This document shows, in pieces, positions 6,382 through 11,299 of a DNA stretch of 11,299 nucleotides. The notes below the pieces were generated by a model. That model had not been told where the DNA came from, made no database searches, and saw only the letters and a program-made list of their open reading frames with translations. The position numbers were made by a program, and so were the translations under genes. Numbering within the stretch: the stretch's first letter is position 1; every line of letters starts with the position of its first letter. Source of the stretch: Terriglobia bacterium (GTDB lineage Bacteria; Acidobacteriota; Terriglobia; UBA7540); contig JASHTZ010000481.1 of NCBI GenBank assembly GCA_030040295.1, forward strand, positions 1 through 11,299, written 5' to 3'.

Positions 6382-7248
6382 TCACGTAAGGCTGTGAAGG
6401 TATTCGTAACTCATCCTCACGGCTTCCAGCGGCGGCTGCTCGCAGTAATCCTGCTCGATAAAGAAGTGCTTCATCCCGCCGGTGGGCGCGGCCGCGAAAA
6501 TGCGCTTCCAATCGATGGTGCCGTGGCCGACAGGCGCGAACAAGCCCATCCGTGCGTCCATCTCGTGCGAGGGTGCGGGATGGTCCTTCATGTCCTTGAT
6601 GTGAAGGAGCGGGAAACGGCCGGGGTATTTCCTGAAATAGGCCACGGGGTCTTCGCCGGCGTGCGTCACCCAGAAGCAATCCATTTCAAACTGCACGAAC
6701 TTGGGATCAAGCGTTTTGAGAAGAAATTCGTATGCAGTGGTGTTGCCGTACTTTTGAAACTCGAAGTCGTGGTTGTGATAGCAGTATTGGATGCCCGCCT
6801 TGCGGGTTTGTTCACCGGCTTTGTTAAAGAGGTCGGCCAGGCGTTTCCAGTCGTCGAAGGTTTTCCGCTCTTCGGGCTGAAGGATGGCGTTCACCATGTA
6901 TTTCATGCCGATTATTTTGGCATTGTCAATATCCTGCTCCCAGTTTCCATGCAGATTCTTGGTCATGTAATGCCCGCTGGGAGCGGTGAGGCCATCGCCA
7001 TCCAGAATTTTGCGGAATTCTGCGGGCGCCATTCCATAGAGGTCGTAAAGCTCAACCTCTTTGATTCCGATATCCGCGACTTGCTTGAGCGTTCCCTGCA
7101 TGTTCTTCTGAAGATCGTCGCGCAGCGTGTAAAGCTGGAGGCCGATGGGTTTGCCGTAGGGGTTGGCAAAGAGCGAGCGCGGTGCCCGCGCCGCCGCCAT
7201 TGAGGCGAGCCCCAGGGCACTGCGGTTCAGGAATTTTCTGCGATTCAT
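6382..7248 (-). CDS. Tat-exported sugar phosphate isomerase/epimerase-like TIM-barrel protein
   Basis: The 288-residue product begins with a twin-arginine signal (NRRKFLNRS, R3-R4) followed by a hydrophobic alanine-rich stretch and a probable cleavage site near FA-N (residue 28), so the folded enzyme is likely delivered to the periplasm. The mature part is an AP-endonuclease-2/xylose-isomerase-like barrel: GLQLYTLRDDL at the start, EVELYDLYG, the metal-ligand-type motifs YHNHDFEF and LLHIKDMKD, and FIEQDYCEQPPLEA near the end. Members of this family act on sugars, inositol or related polyols; the substrate cannot be told from sequence alone. A longer in-frame start exists at 7290, but the ribosome-site-like purine run (AGGAGAAGGGA, about 7267-7257) lies between it and ATG 7248, and the Tat motif starts at 7248, so 7248 is preferred. 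Confidence 0.87.
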   Translation of the reverse strand: MNRRKFLNRSALGLASMAAARAPRSLFANPYGKPIGLQLYTLRDDLQKNMQGTLKQVADIGIKEVELYDLYGMAPAEFRKILDGDGLTAPSGHYMTKNLHGNWEQDIDNAKIIGMKYMVNAILQPEERKTFDDWKRLADLFNKAGEQTRKAGIQYCYHNHDFEFQKYGNTTAYEFLLKTLDPKFVQFEMDCFWVTHAGEDPVAYFRKYPGRFPLLHIKDMKDHPAPSHEMDARMGLFAPVGHGTIDWKRIFAAAPTGGMKHFFIEQDYCEQPPLEAVRMSYEYLHSLT

Positions 7249-7289
7249 CTTGGCGATCCCTTCTCCTTTTATTCGGAACAACCTCGTCA

Positions 7290-7318
7290 TTACTACACTA
7301 CTCAGAAAGGATGTGCAA
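7290..7318 (-). promoter_or_regulatory. Probable promoter of the Tat isomerase gene
   Basis: On the minus strand TTGCAC (7318-7313) is followed after exactly 17 nt by TAGTAA (7295-7290). The predicted start of transcription is near 7283, giving a leader of about 35 nt that includes the purine-rich ribosome site. Confidence 0.45.
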
Positions 7319-7427
7319 GATGAAAGGATGGTGAAGTCAAACTGCCGAACGCGGAAAGCATTTGGTTTTCCGTCACCAGTTTTCGGTCGAGTCGTTTACT
7401 GAAACCCAATGTCCGAAAACTCCTGCG

Positions 7428-7436
7428 TGTTACGAT
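7428..7436 (+). promoter_or_regulatory. Extended -10 promoter immediately before tadA
   Basis: TGTTACGAT fits the extended -10 pattern TGn-TAnnnT, with TACGAT at 7431-7436. No good -35 hexamer was found. Only 6 nt separate it from ATG 7443, and no Shine-Dalgarno sequence is present, so the transcript would start at or beside the start codon. Confidence 0.4.
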
Positions 7437-7442
7437 GGATTC

Positions 7443-7949
7443 ATGCCAAAAAAGCCGGCGAGAGTTGATGGGGCCTCCGCTCACGAACGATTTATGCGGA
7501 CGGCGTTGCGCGAGGCGGAGCGTGGAGCGCGTGAAGGAGAGGTTCCCGTTGGTGCCGTCGTCGTGCGCGATGGGCGGGTTCTGGCTCGCGCGCACAATCG
7601 CCCGATTCATTTGCACGACCCGTCTGGGCACGCGGAAATCCTGGCGCTGCGCCGCGCGGCGCGCAGGGCGGGCAACTACCGTCTGGAGGCGTGTGACCTG
7701 TATGTTACAATTGAACCTTGCGCGATGTGCGCGGGAGCCATTGTGCAGGCGCGCTTGCGGCGCGCGGTGTTCGGCGCGCGCGACCCGAAGGCCGGCGCGT
7801 GCGGGTCAGTTCTGAACGTCCTTGACCATCCGGGATTGAATCATCGGGCTGAGGTGGTTTCAGGAGTTCTCGCGGATGAAAGCGTGGCCCTGCTGCGAAA
7901 TTTCTTTCAACAGCGAAGGAAGCAGTCAAGAGGCCTCCCAAAACTGTAA
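7443..7949 (+). CDS. tadA: tRNA-specific adenosine deaminase
   Basis: TadA deaminates adenosine 34 of tRNA-Arg(ACG) to inosine, allowing one tRNA to read several arginine codons; it is normally essential. The 168-residue product matches the family length. The zinc and catalytic motif HAE is at residues 63-65 (SGHAEILAL, His ligand and proton-shuttling Glu), and the second zinc motif PCAMC supplies C93 and C96. VPVGAVVV and GARDPKAGACGS, typical of TadA rather than of cytidine or guanine deaminases, are also present. The frame is open upstream to 7362, but ATG 7443 directly follows the -10 element and gives the usual N-terminus. The gene is followed 82 bases later by tRNA-Ser on the same strand. 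Confidence 0.94.
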   Translation: MPKKPARVDGASAHERFMRTALREAERGAREGEVPVGAVVVRDGRVLARAHNRPIHLHDPSGHAEILALRRAARRAGNYRLEACDLYVTIEPCAMCAGAIVQARLRRAVFGARDPKAGACGSVLNVLDHPGLNHRAEVVSGVLADESVALLRNFFQQRRKQSRGLPKL

Positions 7950-8012
7950 AGGGGCGCGCCGGTCGCGACCGTCAGATCGACAAGCAGAAGAGCAAGTTTC
8001 AAATTTCGAATT

Positions 8013-8018
8013 TATGAT
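8013..8018 (+). promoter_or_regulatory. Possible -10 element for tRNA-Ser
   Basis: TATGAT lies in a marked AT-rich island (about 7997-8026) between tadA and the tRNA, 13 nt before the mature 5' end. This would leave a precursor leader of about 7 nt. No convincing -35 is at the proper spacing, so read-through from tadA is also possible. Confidence 0.35.
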
Positions 8019-8031
8019 TTTGATTTGCCGC

Positions 8032-8125
8032 GGAGAGGTACCGAAGCGGTCATAACGGGGGCGCCTCGAAAGCGTCTTGCCTGCCAAAAGCGGGCACGTG
8101 GGTTCGAATCCCACCCTCTCCGCCA
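8032..8125 (+). tRNA. tRNA-Ser, anticodon CGA
   Basis: The acceptor arms GGAGAGG (8032-8038) and CCTCTCC (8115-8121) pair perfectly, followed by discriminator G8122 and an encoded CCA (8123-8125). The D stem is CCG/CGG (8041-8043 and 8056-8058). The anticodon stem GGCGC/GCGTC (8060-8064 and 8072-8076) holds the loop CTCGAAA, so the anticodon is CGA (8067-8069), reading UCG serine codons. The long variable arm, a 7-bp stem (8078-8084 with 8090-8096), is the class II feature expected of tRNA-Ser. The T arm is GTGGG-TTCGAAT-CCCAC (8098-8114). Confidence 0.96.
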
Positions 8126-8130
8126 CCCTA

Positions 8131-8170
8131 CGCTAAAGTTTCGGGTGGCAGGTCACCGATACGATTAGCG
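8131..8170. repeat. Imperfect palindrome downstream of tRNA-Ser
   Basis: CGCTAA (8131-8136) pairs with TTAGCG (8165-8170); inside, TCGG-G-TG (8141-8147) pairs with CACCGA (8154-8159) with one bulged G. No T-run follows on either strand, so it is not a standard terminator for the tRNA or for the convergent regulator gene ending at 8237. It contains GGGTGGCAG (8143-8151), shared with the hairpin at 2469-2490. Confidence 0.4.
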
Positions 8171-8236
8171 AAAGATGGGAGGCCCAGGGGAGTTTTAACG
8201 AAGGGTGTCTTCGGTGCCCGGGCGGGCCGTTGCGCC

Positions 8237-9379
8237 TCAGGCAAGCTTGCGCGGGGAAACAACCACCTTCTCTTCAATTGAGCCCTTGGCTGAAAAGCTC
8301 TTGAGTTTGAGGAGCAGTGGGGAGGTAACTTCCTGCCCTTTGGCGCCGATCAGGATTCCGGTTTTAGACCGGACTTCCTGCTCGAGAACCATGCTGGTTG
8401 AGAGTTCGGAGATGGAGACGCTCCGGGAGTCCTTGCCGGCGGACTCCGGCTCAAGTTCAATCATAGCTTCCACCACTTTGCTATCGAGGTCTGCGAATTT
8501 CACGGAGAGGAAGTGCGCAGCATCCAGGCGGGAGCCTCCTTTGCGCAACTGAAGGTCGAAGGCGAGAGCTGCGCGGATAAGCTGCGCGCCCAGGCGCATT
8601 TCCCTCATTTCGCGGTCGCTCACGTTCCATTCCGTGGGCAAGGGCTGATTCTGGTGGGCAATCATCCAAGCCACCTGTTCCATGCGCGGGATATTTTTGA
8701 GAAGGTCCTGGGCAATTTGCGGGTGATTGAGGAATTGAGCCTGGTCCGCGGGGGAGAGCTCGCCTCCAGAGTAAATCGCCTCAATGGTTTCGGGCTCCAG
8801 TGTAACGCAGCCGAGCTGCGAAAGCATCGCCGCTACTTCATATTTCCAGGAGTTGGGCAGGGAGAGGCGCTCGGCAACGTGTTGGACGTAGCGCCGCACG
8901 CGCGCAGCGCGGCTAAAGGCTGCAGGACACGCCACGCTTAGGACTTCCGTCAGCACCAAGATCATCCCTTTCATAGTTTTTTCCAAGACCTCTTTCTCGG
9001 CGCAAACCATGCGATATTGCGCCAGGCCCTCCATGAGGGTTTTGGAGAGGGTCTCCTTATTGCAGGGCTTGGTAAGAAAGCGGAAGACGCTGCCTTCATT
9101 CACGGCGCCGGCGGCCGTCTGCTGGTCGGAATTTCCCGTCAGCATGATGCGAACCGTCTCCGGAGCGACGGTCAGAACGCGGCGCAGGAATTCGATGCCG
9201 TCCATCTCCGGCATGCGCATGTCGGAAACGACCACCGCGAACGGCCCCTGCCGGTTGATGGTTTGCAATCCACTCTTGGCGCCCACCGCGGTCGTGACGT
9301 GGAATTGCGAATGGAGCAGGCGCTGGTAGCCTTGCAAAACTGACGGCTCATCATCAACCAGCAGGATCTTGTCGGACAT
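8237..9379 (-). CDS. Response regulator: receiver domain fused to a degenerate HD-GYP-like domain
   Basis: The 380-residue product has an N-terminal receiver domain (about 1-122) with acidic pocket D9/D10, phosphoacceptor D53 in VVVSDMRMPEMDG, conserved T81 and K104 in FLTKPC. A helical linker leads to a domain laid out like HD-GYP phosphodiesterases (about 140-300: SRAARVRRYV, AAMLSQLG, NHPQIAQDLLKNIP, MIAHQNQP). The catalytic His-Asp pair expected in AA-x-LHDIGK is replaced by S187-Q188, and the HHE...GYP signature is replaced by AHQNQP without GYP, so c-di-GMP hydrolysis is unlikely. It probably acts as a phosphorylation-controlled binding or scaffold protein. The start at ATG 9379 is supported by GGAGG (9391-9387); only two bases separate it from the stop of the upstream regulator. 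An in-frame longer start at 9430 would lie inside that gene. Confidence 0.87.
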   Translation of the reverse strand: MSDKILLVDDEPSVLQGYQRLLHSQFHVTTAVGAKSGLQTINRQGPFAVVVSDMRMPEMDGIEFLRRVLTVAPETVRIMLTGNSDQQTAAGAVNEGSVFRFLTKPCNKETLSKTLMEGLAQYRMVCAEKEVLEKTMKGMILVLTEVLSVACPAAFSRAARVRRYVQHVAERLSLPNSWKYEVAAMLSQLGCVTLEPETIEAIYSGGELSPADQAQFLNHPQIAQDLLKNIPRMEQVAWMIAHQNQPLPTEWNVSDREMREMRLGAQLIRAALAFDLQLRKGGSRLDAAHFLSVKFADLDSKVVEAMIELEPESAGKDSRSVSISELSTSMVLEQEVRSKTGILIGAKGQEVTSPLLLKLKSFSAKGSIEEKVVVSPRKLA

Positions 9380-9381
9380 GC

Positions 9382-10593
9382 CTACGCCTCCACTGCCGCG
9401 GCCGGCATTTCTTTCACCATAGCCTGCCACTCCGGCATTTGCTGGCCGATTCCGAGCTCGTTGATCTCCTCCTGGAATTTCTCCAGGTCGTAAAGCGAGG
9501 AATTTCCGTTGGCGGGATCTTCCACACCATGCGCGAGAAGATTGGCGGCATAAACAGCCGAAATGGCGTCGAACCCTTGATGGGGAACGCGATTTGGACG
9601 GTGATGGAGCGCCACGGCCTCCACCACGGCGTAAGGCAACCCCCAGAGACCGAGTAAATACGCTCCAATTTCAGCGTGGCCAAATCCTTCAAGCCGCTCT
9701 TCCGCCTGGTATAGCGGAATTTGCGATGCCCCCGCTTCTGCCAGCGCTTTCTCCATTCGCTCCGTAAGCTTCCAGGCCATAATCAATTTGCCCACGTCGT
9801 GGAGCATGCCCGCCACCATGGCGATGTCAACCAGATGCTTGGGCATCGGCAGGCGCCGGGCAATCTGGGCGGTAAGCTGCGCGTGCCTGTGCAGCACCTC
9901 AAGGGAAAACCCCTCAATCTTTCTCTTGGGCGAAAAAGTCCTGAAGATCTCCACGGAAAGCACAAGGCTTCGAAGCGTGTTGATGCCAAGATAGCTGACG
10001 GCATTCTGAATATTGGTCATGGTATGAGAGACGCCGAAGAACGCGGAGTTCACCAGTTGCAGAATTTTTGCGCAGATGCCCACATCCTGCTCAACAATCT
10101 TGGCCACTTTGGTAAGGGAGACGTCCGGATCCATCAGCGCATTCGTCAAAGCTTCGTAGATGCGAGGAATGGAAGGAAGATCGCCCACGGCTCCCACCGT
10201 GCGCCGAATGGCCTCATCGTGCAGCAGGCCCTTCAAGTGGCAGGCGCGTTCAATGCCTACACGCAGCATTTCCGCGTCGCAGGGTTTGGCGAGGAATTGG
10301 TGCGCCACCGGGACCACTTGAAGCGCCGTGGCCATTTCCGTATGGCCGGAGAGGACGATTCGCACCACCTCGGGATAAAGGTCGCGCACACGGGTAAGGA
10401 GCGCCGCGCCATCAATTCCCGGCATGCGCATGTCGGAGACGATCACGTCGAAGGGCGTGGCCTCCATCAAGGCCAGGGCGGCCGCTCCGCCGGGGGCGAA
10501 TGCCATGTCCCACTCCGTGCGCTGCGGACGAAGTAGGCGCTGTAAGCCCTCGAGAATTCTGGGCTCGTCATCTACGAAAATTATCCTTCTCAT
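9382..10593 (-). CDS. Response regulator: receiver domain fused to an HDOD domain
   Basis: The 403-residue product has a receiver domain (about 1-120) with D8/D9, phosphoacceptor D54 in VIVSDMRMPGIDG, S82 and K103 in FLAKPC. An HDOD domain follows (about 136-340): DLPSIPRIYEAL, DPDVSLTKVAKIVEQDVG, LQLVNSAFFG, then MLHDVGKLIMA with H265-D266, and ALHHRP. HDOD proteins are signalling output modules related to HD hydrolases, used in regulation of chemotaxis, motility and DNA uptake; whether they hydrolyse anything is usually unclear. The ATG at 10593-10591 overlaps the TGA (10592-10590) of the upstream kinase gene as ATGA, which points to translational coupling. Both receivers in this operon are close in their N-terminal style (VDDEP, SDMRMP), suggesting an old duplication with different output domains. 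Confidence 0.92.
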   Translation of the reverse strand: MRRIIFVDDEPRILEGLQRLLRPQRTEWDMAFAPGGAAALALMEATPFDVIVSDMRMPGIDGAALLTRVRDLYPEVVRIVLSGHTEMATALQVVPVAHQFLAKPCDAEMLRVGIERACHLKGLLHDEAIRRTVGAVGDLPSIPRIYEALTNALMDPDVSLTKVAKIVEQDVGICAKILQLVNSAFFGVSHTMTNIQNAVSYLGINTLRSLVLSVEIFRTFSPKRKIEGFSLEVLHRHAQLTAQIARRLPMPKHLVDIAMVAGMLHDVGKLIMAWKLTERMEKALAEAGASQIPLYQAEERLEGFGHAEIGAYLLGLWGLPYAVVEAVALHHRPNRVPHQGFDAISAVYAANLLAHGVEDPANGNSSLYDLEKFQEEINELGIGQQMPEWQAMVKEMPAAAVEA

Positions 10594-11299
10594 GTGGCTT
10601 TTGCCTCCTTGGCAGATTCCGGGGGCTCGACGGGTAAACGGATGTAGAAAATGGTTCCCTTTCCCACTTCGCTATCAAACGTCAAGGTGCCCTTGTGACG
10701 CTCCACCACCACGGAGCGGGCAATGGCCAATCCCTGCCCGGTTCCGCGCCCCACTTCCTTGGTGGTGAAGAAGGGGTCAAATACTCTGGTGCGAATTGCC
10801 TCGGGAATGCCGCTGCCGGTGTCGGAAATTGAGATCAACACCGTGTCGCCCTCCGCTGAGGTGCGCACGCAGATCTTTCCCTTGTCACCGGAGCCTTTCA
10901 CAACATCGGCGATGGCGTGGGCGGCATTGACCAGCAGATTCAGGAAAACCTGGTTCAAATCGCCGATGTTGCAAACTACGGGAGGGATTTCGCCGAGCTC
11001 CACTTCGACGTCAGCAACATACTTCAGCTCGTTGCGTGCCACGGTGAGGGTGCTCTGGAAGGCTTTGTTGATGTCGGCGGCCGCCATCTCCTTGCTTTCC
11101 GGATGTGCAAACTCCTTTATGGCGCGCACGATAGTGGCCACGCGGGTAACGCCCTCGAGGGTTTGGGAAAGGGCCTTGGGAATTTCCTCGAGCAGGTAGG
11201 CGCAGTCCGTTTCCTCCTCCACCTGGTGGACGGAGGCCAGAACAACAGCCAGAGCCGCGTCCGATGCGGCCGCATCCCGCAGTTCCTGGTATTTGCCCA
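10590..11299 (-). CDS. Sensor histidine kinase, C-terminal part (5' end outside window)
   Basis: The frame stays open to the right edge of the window; the N-terminal sensor part and the phosphoacceptor histidine lie beyond it. Visible is the end of the dimerisation helix (LLEEIPKALSQTLEGV, RVATIVRAIKEFAHP) and a complete HATPase_c domain: N box NLLVNAAHAI (about 10941-10909), G1 box DTGSGIPEAI, F box FFTTKEVG, and G2 box GRGTGQGLAI (about 10751-10721), ending with GTIFYIRLPV. It should bind ATP and phosphorylate its missing histidine, then one or both of the receivers encoded just downstream. The four-base ATGA overlap with the HDOD regulator shows they are one operon. A GTG at 11222 is in frame but is not the real start, since coding sequence continues upstream with no stop. 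Confidence 0.92.
   Translation of the reverse strand, partial: GKYQELRDAAASDAALAVVLASVHQVEEETDCAYLLEEIPKALSQTLEGVTRVATIVRAIKEFAHPESKEMAAADINKAFQSTLTVARNELKYVADVEVELGEIPPVVCNIGDLNQVFLNLLVNAAHAIADVVKGSGDKGKICVRTSAEGDTVLISISDTGSGIPEAIRTRVFDPFFTTKEVGRGTGQGLAIARSVVVERHKGTLTFDSEVGKGTIFYIRLPVEPPESAKEAKAT

Noticed and set aside
6394..7203. 269-residue plus-strand ORF antisense to the Tat isomerase
   Set aside because: The minus-strand product has clear family motifs; the plus-strand translation has none.
7926..8126. Minus-strand ORF starting MAERVGFEPTC
   Set aside because: It is antisense to tRNA-Ser; this peptide is a well-known false gene call produced by reading across the tRNA complement.
9721..10536. 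271-residue plus-strand ORF antisense to the HDOD regulator
   Set aside because: Mirror of conserved receiver and HDOD coding sequence; His/Arg-rich with no domain.

Overview
The window looks like chromosomal DNA of a fairly GC-rich Gram-negative soil-type bacterium, most probably an Acidobacteriota (Terriglobia-like) member. This is an inference from gene style, not from a marker gene. The clues are a secreted FecR-fold protein with a Trp/Tyr-rich DUF6600-type segment, a PilZ protein ending in a WGISFPPDDW-type motif, a Tat-exported sugar-isomerase-fold protein, and a histidine kinase encoded with two receiver/HD-type response regulators. No phage, integrase, transposase or CRISPR array was seen.

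Layout from left to right. (1) The 3' end of an unidentified plus-strand gene with a Cys-x-x-Cys tail (3-206). (2) A secreted FecR/DUF6600-like protein (462-2390) closed by an intrinsic terminator. (3) A minus-strand M55 (DppA-like) D-aminopeptidase gene (2512-3383) split by one frameshift. (4) A 249-bp divergent intergenic region with two strong inverted repeats. (5) glgB, glycogen branching enzyme (3633-5861). (6) A small PilZ-fold gene with a near-consensus sigma-70 promoter (5978-6352). (7) A minus-strand Tat-signal TIM-barrel isomerase/epimerase (6382-7248). (8) tadA, tRNA adenosine deaminase (7443-7949), followed by tRNA-Ser(CGA) (8032-8125). (9) A tightly coupled minus-strand signalling operon read right to left: histidine kinase (truncated by the window edge), receiver-HDOD regulator, and receiver-HD-GYP-like regulator whose catalytic motifs are missing.

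Most of the left and centre is a series of single-gene units with unrelated household functions: envelope protein, peptide turnover, glycogen branching, c-di-GMP-type binding fold, sugar metabolism and tRNA editing. Only the right-hand trio is clearly a functional operon: overlapping ATGA and 2-nt junctions imply translational coupling, and the kinase presumably phosphorylates one or both receivers.

The most interesting points are the apparently non-catalytic HD-GYP-like output domain, the degenerate PilZ motif, the single frameshift in the otherwise well-conserved M55 gene, two genes (glgB and tadA) that look leaderless because a -10 element sits only 6-7 nt before an ATG without a Shine-Dalgarno sequence, and several intergenic palindromes that may be members of dispersed repeat families. 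I did not find a convincing, wholly new multi-gene system.
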